From contig JADILZ010000013.1 in NCBI GenBank assembly GCA_017695065.1, positions 1 through 36,043 on the forward strand: a stretch of 36,043 nucleotides of DNA, written 5' to 3'. Position 1 is the first letter of the stretch. Each line of letters begins with the position of its first letter. Below are positions 7,228 to 15,234 of this stretch, piece by piece. The notes under the pieces were generated by a model. It searched no databases. It was not told where the DNA came from and worked only from the letters and a program-made list of their open reading frames with translations. The DNA comes from Candidatus Cryptobacteroides excrementipullorum. GTDB lineage: Bacteria; Bacteroidota; Bacteroidia; Bacteroidales; UBA932. The position numbers were made by a program, and so were the translations under genes.

Positions 7228-8256
7228 TCAGATTGAAGTCTCGAACTCCCTGAGGAAGCGCAGGTCATTCTCGAAGTAGTTCCTGAGGTCCTTGACCTGC
7301 CACTTGAGCATTGCGATGCGCTCTACGCCCATTCCGAAGGCGAAGCCGCTGTATTTCTTGCTGTCGATTCCTGATGCCTCCAGGACATTCGGGTCAACCA
7401 TGCCGCATCCGAGGATTTCGAGCCAGCCGGTGCCCTTGCAGATGTTGCACCCCTTGCCGTGGCAGATGTTGCAGCTCACATCCACTTCTGCGGACGGCTC
7501 CGTGAACGGGAAGTATGACGGTCTCATCCTTATCTGTGCGTCAGAGCCGAACATCTCTCGGGCAAAGAGCAGGATGGCCTGCTTCAGGTCTGCGAATGTC
7601 ACGTGTTCGTCTATATAAAGCCCCTCCACCTGGTGGAAGATGCAGTGTGCACGCGCGGAGATGGCCTCGTTTCTGAACACGCGGCCCGGACAGATGATCC
7701 TGATAGGGAGAGGCATGGTCTCCATGGCCCTTACCTGCACGCTTGAAGTGTGTGTGCGCAGAAGGATCGGGTCCTTGTGGCCGGTGGATACGAAAAAGGT
7801 GTCCTGCATGTCCCTTGCCGGATGTTCCGGCGGGAAGTTGAGGGCCTCGAACACATGCCAGTCATCCTCGATCTCCGGTCCCTCTGCCACGTCGTATCCG
7901 AACTTGCGGAAGATTTCGATTATCTCCTCCCTGACGATGGACACCGGGTGGCGTGATCCCAGCCTGAAAGGCACTCCTGGCATAGTCAGGTCATGTGAGG
8001 ACCCTGAGGCGGAGCTTCCCACCTCGGCGGCCTCCTTGAGAGCCGCGATCTTTTCCATGGCAGCATTCTTCAGCTGGTTCAGCTTCTGCCCGAACTCCCG
8101 TTTCATCTCAGGCGGGACAGTCCTGAATTCCTCGAACAGTGCTGTCACAGAGCCTTTTTTGCCCAGAAGGCGCACTCTCGCATTCTCGATATCCTGCTGG
8201 CTCTTGCATGACAATGCCTCGATCTCCGCCAGCAGCGCTTCTATCTTCTCTTTCAT
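7228..8256 (-). CDS. pheS: Phenylalanyl-tRNA synthetase alpha subunit
   Basis: This is the catalytic subunit of the alpha2-beta2 class II synthetase that charges tRNA-Phe; pheT is not in the window. The 342-residue product has an N-terminal coiled coil, class II motif 2 (VFRNEAISARAHCIFHQVEG), a CNICHGKGCNICKGTGW Cys-rich loop typical of many PheS, and motif 3 (GMGVERIAML) near the C-terminus. The chosen ATG at 8256 gives the normal MKEKIEALL start. An in-frame upstream ATG at 8301 would add 15 residues unlike the family. The 5' leader contains a remnant of the mobile-element end. It lies 77 bp after the small exported-protein gene and may share its promoter. Confidence 0.95.
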   Translation of the reverse strand: MKEKIEALLAEIEALSCKSQQDIENARVRLLGKKGSVTALFEEFRTVPPEMKREFGQKLNQLKNAAMEKIAALKEAAEVGSSASGSSHDLTMPGVPFRLGSRHPVSIVREEIIEIFRKFGYDVAEGPEIEDDWHVFEALNFPPEHPARDMQDTFFVSTGHKDPILLRTHTSSVQVRAMETMPLPIRIICPGRVFRNEAISARAHCIFHQVEGLYIDEHVTFADLKQAILLFAREMFGSDAQIRMRPSYFPFTEPSAEVDVSCNICHGKGCNICKGTGWLEILGCGMVDPNVLEASGIDSKKYSGFAFGMGVERIAMLKWQVKDLRNYFENDLRFLREFETSI

Positions 8257-8260
8257 AATA

Positions 8261-8280
8261 TAACGTCGGTTCGACGAATT
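8261..8280 (-). repeat. Remnant repeat-element end in the pheS leader
   Basis: TAACGTCGGTTCGACGAATT differs at one position from the inward-reading right end of copies A and D (TAACGTCAGTTCGACGAATT). It starts 5 bp upstream of the pheS start codon. No second end or core is present nearby, so this is a solo relic. Confidence 0.6.
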
Positions 8281-8333
8281 AATATTGTTTGTATAATTCA
8301 ACTGTTCCGGGCTCCGGCATGAACCCGTGTCTC

Positions 8334-8780
8334 CTAAAGTTTTCCCAGCCTCTCCTTCAGCTTACGCTCCGCCTCTATCGCCTTCTGCTTCCTTTTCTCT
8401 CTCGCTTTCTGATGCTTGGCCGCGCCGTTCTTCAGATAGATGCCCCACTGCTCTTCGGTGAATATCTCCTTGTATGTCTTGTCTATCTGCTCCATCCATT
8501 TGTCCTGTACGGCTATATACATGGAGGAGTTCGACACTTTTGCGTCCTGGAGCTTTTTCATTTCATCCTGCATGGCCGGGAAGTCATGCTTGAGTGTGGA
8601 ATCCACATAGAATACCTGCCAGCCGTCAAGGTCCAGAAGCCTCTGCAGCCTGTCTGCCTCGTTCTCGGCGATTTCCATCATGTCAGGCGGTTCCTGCTGT
8701 TCCTGGGCGTGTGCCGCCGTAAGTCCGGTACATGCGGCCAGTACCGCAATGAGAAGAAGGTTTTTCCCTAAAATGTCCAT
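8334..8780 (-). CDS. Small exported protein of unknown function
   Basis: This is a 148-residue protein whose family I do not recognise. The start at 8780 (MDILGKNLLLIAVLAACTG) gives a clean export signal. Two in-frame ATGs further upstream would put charged or polar residues before it, and one coincides with the predicted transcription start. LAAC could be a lipobox, or signal peptidase I could cut after AHA. The mature part has a central DGWQVFYVDSTLKHDF segment and a long charged helix ending in a Lys/Arg/Glu-rich tail (about 105-148), probably a coiled coil. It is first in a leftward unit ahead of pheS. A periplasmic helical adaptor or chaperone-like role is only a guess. Confidence 0.7.
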   Translation of the reverse strand: MDILGKNLLLIAVLAACTGLTAAHAQEQQEPPDMMEIAENEADRLQRLLDLDGWQVFYVDSTLKHDFPAMQDEMKKLQDAKVSNSSMYIAVQDKWMEQIDKTYKEIFTEEQWGIYLKNGAAKHQKAREKRKQKAIEAERKLKERLGKL

Positions 8781-8827
8781 TGTCACTGAGGTTAAATCCA
8801 ATGCCATAGTGCATGCGCACAATCATG

Positions 8828-8858
8828 CAAATTTAGGAATAATTAGACAAATATCAAA
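8828..8858 (-). promoter_or_regulatory. Promoter for the small exported protein (and perhaps pheS)
   Basis: On the minus strand, TTTG (8855-8858) and TAAATTTG (8828-8835) are separated by 19 nt, matching the Bacteroidota consensus. Transcription would begin at about 8822, leaving about a 40-nt leader before the ATG at 8780. Confidence 0.65.
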
Positions 8859-8879
8859 TTTCACATCCATGTCACGAGG

Positions 8880-8905
8880 TTTTCCAATAAAATTCAATAC
8901 TTTTG
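8880..8905 (+). promoter_or_regulatory. Promoter for the C69 peptidase
   Basis: TACTTTTG at 8898-8905 matches the -7 consensus. A TTTTC at 8880-8884 is a weaker -33 candidate. The predicted start at about 8911 lies downstream of the in-frame ATG at 8907, which supports translation from 8958. It is back to back with the leftward promoter at 8828-8858. Confidence 0.6.
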
Positions 8906-8957
8906 CATGATTTCCGGTCTTTCCCGGATTTTTTTGAAAAAAACATATCAGGAAAAC

Positions 8958-10733
8958 ATGAAGATCAAGACTCTTGCATTGACTGCAGCGGCGGGGATGG
9001 CCGCTGCGCTTTTCCCTCGCAGCGCTGAGGCCTGTACGAACATCCTTGTGACCAAAGGCGCCAGTGCCGACGGATCCTGCATGATATCGTATGCAGCCGA
9101 CTCCCACCAGCTTTTCGGGGAACTGTACTACCATCCGGCGGCTGACTGGGAGAAGGGCGCCATGCTCAATGTCTATGAATGGGACACAGCCAGGTACCTC
9201 GGGCAGATTCCGCAGGTGAGCCATACATATCAGACGGTAGGCAACATGAACGAGCACCAGCTCATCATCGCCGAGACCACTTACGGAGGACGTTATGAGC
9301 TTACGGATACCACAGGGATAATGGATTACGGCTCCCTCATATACATAGCTCTCCAGAGGGCAAGGACAGCGAGGGAGGCCATAGAGGTGATCGTGGATCT
9401 CGCCGGCACATACGGCTACTGCTCTTCCGGAGAGTCATTCTCCATCGCTGACAAGGATGAGGTCTGGGTCATGGACCTTATCGGCAAGGGAATGAAGATG
9501 GAAAACGGGGAGAATGTCCGCAAGGGGATCGTCTGGGTCGCACGCAGGGTGCCTGACGGATATATCTGTGCCCATGCCAACCAGGCAAGGATCAGCACTT
9601 TCCCTCTCGACGACCCAGAGAACTGCCTCTATGCGGAGGATGTTATCTCTTTCGCCCGCGAGATGGGATACTATGACGGACCGGATGAGGAATTCAGCTT
9701 CTGTGATGCTTACAACCCGCTTAATTTCAGCGGAATGCGTGGGTGTGAGGCTCGTGCGTGGTCTGCTTTCAACATCCTCTGCGACGGCAAGTTCACATTC
9801 ATCGACGAGAACGGCAATGAAGTGACGAAAGACGCATATGACTATATCGAGTACGCGATGGGACATGACGCTTCCAAGAGGTTCCCTCTTTTCGTGAAGC
9901 CGTCAAGGAAGATTACCATGAAGAATGTGGCTGATGTGATGCGCGACCATTACGAGGGTACTCCGATGGACATGACCACCGATATCGGTGCCGGCGGGAA
10001 CGCCCTGCCTTACAGGTGGAGGCCTATGGATTTCGAGTACGGGGGCAAAACCTATGTCAATGAGAGGGCGATAGCAACCCAGCAGACCGGTTTCTGGTTT
10101 GTGGGGCAGTCCCGCGGATGGCTTCCGGACATGATCGGGGGACTTCTCTGGTTCGGTACCGACGATGCGGCCACTTCATACCTCACACCTATATATACAA
10201 GCACAAGGGCAGTGCCTGAATGTTTTGCCGAAGGGAACGGGAGCATGCTCGAGTATTCGCCTACTTCCGCTTTCTGGATATGCAACCGCATTTCCAACGC
10301 TTGCTACAGGATGTACGATACCATGGCGCCGACAGTGAGGGCTGCCATAGACGCATTCGAGGTGGCGCAGATGGCTGCCGTACCTGAAGTCGATGCAATC
10401 GCCAAGACCAAATATGACCAGGCCCTTGCCGCTACAGGCTCAAGGTCTTCGAAGAAGGCTGAACAGAAAGCCGACTTCTCAGAGGTGTACAAGTATCTGA
10501 CAGACTATTCCGTAAATACTGCACAGGGTATTTTCAACGAGTGGGTGAACCTGGAGGTCTTCCTCCTTCTGAAATATATGGACGGCAATGTCAAGGGCCA
10601 GAATCCTGACGGGTCCTTCATAACCAACGGCTACTCCGACCGCATCCCAGGGGCCATTTCCAACCCTGGCTATACCGACAAGTGGAAAGAGGCCGTTGTC
10701 AGGGATCACGGCGAGGTCCTGGAAGTGAAGTGA
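8958..10733 (+). CDS. C69-family (PepD-type) secreted dipeptidase
   Basis: This is an Ntn-hydrolase of peptidase family C69, which typically cleaves dipeptides using an N-terminal Cys. In the 591-residue product a signal peptide (1-25, ending RSAEA) is followed directly by Cys26 in CTNILVTKGAS. Signal cleavage would therefore expose the nucleophile. SADGSCMISYAADSH follows, as in the family. The enzyme should act in the periplasm or outside the cell. It has its own promoter and a strong terminator, so it is probably monocistronic. Its location upstream of TonB receptors and near S46 and M16 peptidases suggests a role in using external peptides. The exact substrate is unknown. Confidence 0.88.
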   Translation: MKIKTLALTAAAGMAAALFPRSAEACTNILVTKGASADGSCMISYAADSHQLFGELYYHPAADWEKGAMLNVYEWDTARYLGQIPQVSHTYQTVGNMNEHQLIIAETTYGGRYELTDTTGIMDYGSLIYIALQRARTAREAIEVIVDLAGTYGYCSSGESFSIADKDEVWVMDLIGKGMKMENGENVRKGIVWVARRVPDGYICAHANQARISTFPLDDPENCLYAEDVISFAREMGYYDGPDEEFSFCDAYNPLNFSGMRGCEARAWSAFNILCDGKFTFIDENGNEVTKDAYDYIEYAMGHDASKRFPLFVKPSRKITMKNVADVMRDHYEGTPMDMTTDIGAGGNALPYRWRPMDFEYGGKTYVNERAIATQQTGFWFVGQSRGWLPDMIGGLLWFGTDDAATSYLTPIYTSTRAVPECFAEGNGSMLEYSPTSAFWICNRISNACYRMYDTMAPTVRAAIDAFEVAQMAAVPEVDAIAKTKYDQALAATGSRSSKKAEQKADFSEVYKYLTDYSVNTAQGIFNEWVNLEVFLLLKYMDGNVKGQNPDGSFITNGYSDRIPGAISNPGYTDKWKEAVVRDHGEVLEVK

Positions 10734-10798
10734 CCTTTCCGACAGCTGTCCGGTGATATGTCCCGGATCTGAAAATTGAGACAGTACACATTGTTCCT

Positions 10799-10840
10799 CC
10801 TCCTGCATCGCTATCAGAAGCGATGCAGGAGGTTATTTTT
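10799..10840 (+). terminator. Terminator after the C69 peptidase
   Basis: A 14-bp perfect stem (10799-10812, CCTCCTGCATCGCT, with 10819-10832) and a 6-nt loop are followed by TTATTTTTA. It lies 66 bp after the peptidase stop. Confidence 0.85.
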
Positions 10841-10854
10841 AGCCATTAATTGCG

Positions 10855-10886
10855 ATTGTCCGTCCTGATGCTCTCCTGTACTTTTG
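10855..10886 (+). promoter_or_regulatory. Promoter of the TonB-DUF4876-DUF6850 operon
   Basis: ATTG (10855-10858) and TACTTTTG (10879-10886) are spaced by 20 nt. The -7 box matches TAnnTTTG and the -33 box is one base off. The predicted leader before the ATG at 10903 is only about 10 nt. Confidence 0.65.
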
Positions 10887-10902
10887 CACGTTCGGAGAGT
10901 AT

Positions 10903-13869
10903 ATGAAACATGTATTGGTGACATATTTCTTTCTGCTTGCTATCTTGCCGGCAGTCCATGCGCAGACATTTTCCGTTTCAGGGAGGGTCCTGGACAGGAA
11001 GACCGGCGAGCCTGTGGAGTTCGTCGCCGTCATCCTCAAGGATTCCCGCCAGTGGGCTGTGGCGGATGCGGATGGCAGGTTCACCATAGGCAACGTTTAC
11101 CCCGGGGAGAACGTGATCAGCGCTTCATGTCTGGGATATGTGCCTGTGGAAAAGAATATTACGGTCAGAGGTGATATAACAGGGTACGAGATTTTCATGG
11201 ACGAGGACAACCTCATGCTCGAGAGCGTCGTGGTCACGGCTCAGGACAACGGGAACAGCGCCACCACGAGCCGTATCGTGGACAGGACCGCCCTGGACCA
11301 TGTCCAGATGCTGAATGTCACTGACATAGCGGGGCTCCTGCCGGGCGGGACCACATCCAACCCGTCCCTCACCTCCGCACACAGATTCGAAATCCGTTCG
11401 GGCGGGGCGGCGGAAAGCGGCAACCCTATATTCAGCACCGCAGTCGAAGTCGATGGGGTCAGGCTCTCCAACAACGCCAGTTTCGGGGATGCCGCCGGAG
11501 TCACCACCAACAATATCGCCTCCAGCAATGTCGAGTCTGTCGAAGTCATCTCCGGGGTGGCCTCCGTCGAATACGGGGATATGTCCTCCGGGATAGTGAA
11601 GATAAACACGCGGAAGGGTGTCACCCCATATATGGTGACCCTCTCCACGAATCCGAGGACCAAGCAGGTGTCGCTCAGCAAGGGGTTCAGCCTCGGGGAA
11701 TCCCGCAGTGGAGCATCCGCCGGGGTGCTCAACGCGTCTCTGGAATACACCCGCGCCATCTCCAGCCAGATGTCCCCGTACTCGTCATACGACAGGAAGC
11801 AGCTCTCGCTCACATACAGCAACACTTTCTCCCGCGGGGCCCTGGCCCAGACCCCTCTGCGCCTGTCCGCGAGCCTGACCGGGAACCTTGGAGGCTACGA
11901 CACCAAGGCGGACCCGGACACATTCCTCGACACATACACCCGCCAGAGGGACAATGTATACCGCGGCGGCGTCACCCTCGGGTGGCTTCTCAGCAAGCCC
12001 TGGATCACGAATCTGGAACTTAAAGCCTCGGCTGTCTATAACGACAGGCAGAGCGCAGTGAGGACCAACTACTCGAACGCGGCAGGCACCGTGGCCCTGC
12101 ACGGCACACAGGAAGGATATTATGTCGCCGGCGACTATGCTGACGACCCGTCTGCGGCGGTCATCCTGATACCGAGAGGGTACTGGTACAACACAATGCG
12201 CACCGATGACCGTCCTCTCAACTACAAGGTCTCCCTGAAAGCCGACTGGGCGCGCAGCTTCGGCAAGGTGAACAACAAGGTCAAGATCGGGGCCGAGTGG
12301 TCCGGCGAGGGCAATTTCGGGACAGGGCAGTATTCGGACGATATGTCCACCGCCCCGACATTCAGGGAGTACCGCTATTGCGACACCCCTTTCATGAACA
12401 ATGCCGCAGTGTATCTCGAGGACAATGTCACCATACACCTCGGCTCTACCCGCCTCAACCTCATCGCAGGTGTGAGGAACGACAACACCATCATCCGCGG
12501 CTCCGCCTACGGTACCACTTCGAGCTGGTCGCCGCGCTTCAACGCCAAATACACCGTCTTCTCCCCTGAGGACAGGGTGGACCGTACCGTAAAGGAGCTC
12601 TCTTTCCGCGCGAGCTGGGGAGTGTCTGTCAAGCTGCCTTCATACGGGGTGCTCTATCCGGAGCCTACATATCAGGACATCAGGGTGTTCACCCCGACCA
12701 CCGGAAGCGACGGGAACGCATACTACGCCTACTACATCCTGCCGCGCACCATAGAATACAATGCCGACCTGCGCTGGCAGAAAAGCAAGCAGACCGAGAT
12801 CGGGATGGACATAGACCTGGACGGATACAGGATTTCGCTCGCGGCGTATTATTCCAGGACACTGGACTCGTACCGTATCACCACGGATTACGAGCGTTTC
12901 ACATACAACTATACGGACCAGAGCGACCTCGACGCATGCACCATACCTGTGGACGACAGACAGTACGAGGTGGACGGGAAGACAGGTATCGTGACCGTCT
13001 ATGACAGGACCGGGGCCATGTCCCCGCAGACACTTACATACGCCACCAGGGAGTCGTTCGTGAGCAAGCGCTATGCGGACAACGATGTCTCCCCAGTGAC
13101 CCGATATGGTATCGAATGGGTGGTGGACTTCAAGCGTATCCGCCCGATAAACACTACCATCCGCCTTGACGGGGCCTTCTACGGCTACAGGTCCGTGGAC
13201 AGGAACATCACTGCATACTGCCCTACAAGCGTGACATCGGCGGACGGGACACCGTTCAAATATGTGGGATTCTATTATGGGGGCAACTCAATCAGCAACG
13301 GCACCGAGTCCCGCAGGCTCAACACCAACCTGACTGTCACCACCCACATCCCGAAAGTCCGCATGGTCATATCCCTCAAACTCGAGGCCTCGCTTTTAAG
13401 ATACAGCCGTTTCCTGAGCGAGATGGACGGAGGACAGAGGTCTTATGTGCTCTCGGGCAGGACGGACTATTTTCCGGCTGAGGACGGCGGAAGCATCTAT
13501 GACGGCGACAGTTATACTGTCACATATCCTCTGTACTATGTGAGCTATGACGACCTTTCCCCGAGAAACTTCTACGAGGATTTCGTGTGGGCGAGAGACA
13601 ACGCCCCGCAGCTCTACTCCGACCTTTCCCGCCTGGCTGTGAAGTCTTCCTACACATATTATTTCGCGAAGGACAGGATTTCCCCGTATTTCTCGGCCAA
13701 TATCAGCGTGACCAAGGAAATCGGAGACATCGCGTCCATATCGTTCTATGCCAACAATTTCTTCAACAACCACGGGCAGGTCTATTCCACCCGTACAGAA
13801 CGGTGGTCGTCGGTGAGTTCCTACATACCTGGGTTCTTCTACGGCTTGTCGCTGAGGCTCAAATTCTGA
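10903..13869 (+). CDS. TonB-dependent outer-membrane receptor
   Basis: The 988-residue receptor should import a substrate across the outer membrane using TonB energy. A signal peptide (1-21, ending AVHAQ) is followed by a carboxypeptidase-regulatory beta-sandwich (about 24-105, FSVSGRVLDRKTGEPVEF). The plug domain comes next (about 115-235, ending VASVEYGDMSSGIVKINTRKG), then a 22-strand-type barrel ending in an aromatic residue (LSLRLKF). It is first in an operon with a DUF4876 lipoprotein 24 bp downstream and a DUF6850 barrel. No SusD homologue is present, so it is not a standard SusCD glycan importer. The substrate cannot be predicted from the sequence. Confidence 0.92.
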   Translation: MKHVLVTYFFLLAILPAVHAQTFSVSGRVLDRKTGEPVEFVAVILKDSRQWAVADADGRFTIGNVYPGENVISASCLGYVPVEKNITVRGDITGYEIFMDEDNLMLESVVVTAQDNGNSATTSRIVDRTALDHVQMLNVTDIAGLLPGGTTSNPSLTSAHRFEIRSGGAAESGNPIFSTAVEVDGVRLSNNASFGDAAGVTTNNIASSNVESVEVISGVASVEYGDMSSGIVKINTRKGVTPYMVTLSTNPRTKQVSLSKGFSLGESRSGASAGVLNASLEYTRAISSQMSPYSSYDRKQLSLTYSNTFSRGALAQTPLRLSASLTGNLGGYDTKADPDTFLDTYTRQRDNVYRGGVTLGWLLSKPWITNLELKASAVYNDRQSAVRTNYSNAAGTVALHGTQEGYYVAGDYADDPSAAVILIPRGYWYNTMRTDDRPLNYKVSLKADWARSFGKVNNKVKIGAEWSGEGNFGTGQYSDDMSTAPTFREYRYCDTPFMNNAAVYLEDNVTIHLGSTRLNLIAGVRNDNTIIRGSAYGTTSSWSPRFNAKYTVFSPEDRVDRTVKELSFRASWGVSVKLPSYGVLYPEPTYQDIRVFTPTTGSDGNAYYAYYILPRTIEYNADLRWQKSKQTEIGMDIDLDGYRISLAAYYSRTLDSYRITTDYERFTYNYTDQSDLDACTIPVDDRQYEVDGKTGIVTVYDRTGAMSPQTLTYATRESFVSKRYADNDVSPVTRYGIEWVVDFKRIRPINTTIRLDGAFYGYRSVDRNITAYCPTSVTSADGTPFKYVGFYYGGNSISNGTESRRLNTNLTVTTHIPKVRMVISLKLEASLLRYSRFLSEMDGGQRSYVLSGRTDYFPAEDGGSIYDGDSYTVTYPLYYVSYDDLSPRNFYEDFVWARDNAPQLYSDLSRLAVKSSYTYYFAKDRISPYFSANISVTKEIGDIASISFYANNFFNNHGQVYSTRTERWSSVSSYIPGFFYGLSLRLKF

Positions 13870-13893
13870 AAACAATGTAATTGTATGTATGAT

Positions 13894-15198
13894 ATGAAAA
13901 AGTTTCCAATGTTTTTCGCGGCGCTTGCTGCCGCTCTTCCGGTCTTCACCTCCTGCGAGGAGAATGGCGGCCCGGAAGCCACTTACGAAATCAGCGTCAA
14001 TCTCATGTACGAAGGTTCGGCATACGAGGAGGAAGGTATAACGGTGTCGCTGTCGGTTTTCAACGGCGGCGCGAGCTACGAGGCCGCCACCAATGCGTCA
14101 GGTACGGCCTCTTTCTGCGTGCCGGCAGGCACATACGAAGCTTCGGCGTCATTCAGGACGGCCGAGAATGGGAATGTATTGACATTCAACGGGGTGAACT
14201 CTTCCGTGGTGGTGACGGCGTCAGGGGAGACTTCGTTCGACATTGTCCTTACGGCGTCGGAGACGAACCAGATTGTCATCAAGGAACTCTATATCGGGGG
14301 CTGCCCTACGGATGACGGGAGCGATTATTACCAGTACGACAAGTATGTGGTGCTGTACAACAATTCGTCCGAGTCCGCCACCTTGGCGAACCTCTGTCTC
14401 GGTATGGCCACTCCGTACAATTCCAACGGGACCAACAACTACTACGAGGGCGGTTCCCTCATCTATTCCGACTGGATCCCTGCTGCTTGCGCGATATGGT
14501 GGTTCCAGCAGGATGTGACGATAGAGCCGTATTCGCAGATCGTGGTCGCCCTCAACGGGGCTATCGACCATACGGCCACTTACAGCAATTCCGTGGATCT
14601 CAGCAACTCGGCATATTACGCCACCTATGATCCGGAGTGCGGTTTCTCCAATGCAAACTACTATCCGGCCCCTTCTGCGGCCATCCCTACAGACCACTAT
14701 CTCCAGAGTTACCTCTACGGCAGGGGGAACGCCTGGCCGCTGTCCAACACTTCGCCTGCGTTCTTCATCTTCTCCACCGAGGGCACGGCTCCGGAGGCTT
14801 TCGCCCAGGACCCTTCGAACAAATACCAGTACAGTTCCGCCCTCACCGACGCGAAAGTGCCTGTGGAGTGGATCATAGACGGGGTGGAGGTGTTCCGCTC
14901 CGGGTATGACAACAACCAGAAGCGTCTTCTCGCCTCTGTAGATGCCGGAAGCGTCACCCTCACCGGCAGGCTCGGCTACTCCGTCTACAGGAATGTGGAC
15001 AAGGAGGCAACCGAGGCCCTTCTCGAGAACGAAGGGCTGCTCGTATATAATTACGCGGGTGGTACAGACGGCAGCACGGACCCGTCCGGGATAGATGCCG
15101 AGGCCTCGATCGCGGCAGGGGCGCATATCGTCTACAAGGACACCAACAACGCTTCTAACGATTTCCACCAGAGGGCACGTGCCTCTCTGAGAAGATAG
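13894..15198 (+). CDS. DUF4876 surface/periplasmic lipoprotein
   Basis: The 434-residue lipoprotein has a lipobox at about FTSC in MKKFPMFFAALAAALPVFTS-C, so Cys21 would be lipidated. EENGG after the Cys resembles acidic Bacteroidota surface-export signals. Residues about 28-125 form an Ig/CnaB-like beta domain (ATNASGTASFCVPAGTYEAS). From about 132 the IVIKELYIGGCPTDDGSDYY segment and KYVVLYNNSSESATL look lamin-tail-domain-like, as in DUF4876. A further start three codons upstream (13885) is possible, but 13894 gives a better signal. It sits between a TonB receptor and a DUF6850 barrel, so a substrate-capturing or receptor-accessory role is inferred. No catalytic motif was noticed. Confidence 0.85.
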   Translation: MKKFPMFFAALAAALPVFTSCEENGGPEATYEISVNLMYEGSAYEEEGITVSLSVFNGGASYEAATNASGTASFCVPAGTYEASASFRTAENGNVLTFNGVNSSVVVTASGETSFDIVLTASETNQIVIKELYIGGCPTDDGSDYYQYDKYVVLYNNSSESATLANLCLGMATPYNSNGTNNYYEGGSLIYSDWIPAACAIWWFQQDVTIEPYSQIVVALNGAIDHTATYSNSVDLSNSAYYATYDPECGFSNANYYPAPSAAIPTDHYLQSYLYGRGNAWPLSNTSPAFFIFSTEGTAPEAFAQDPSNKYQYSSALTDAKVPVEWIIDGVEVFRSGYDNNQKRLLASVDAGSVTLTGRLGYSVYRNVDKEATEALLENEGLLVYNYAGGTDGSTDPSGIDAEASIAAGAHIVYKDTNNASNDFHQRARASLRR

Positions 15199-15234
15199 CA
15201 GCCATGCTGTCTGTACCTTATAATCCATGACCTG

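Noticed and set aside
8907..8957. Upstream ATG for the C69 peptidase
   Set aside because: It lies two bases after the -7 box, before the expected transcript start, and would bury the signal peptide.
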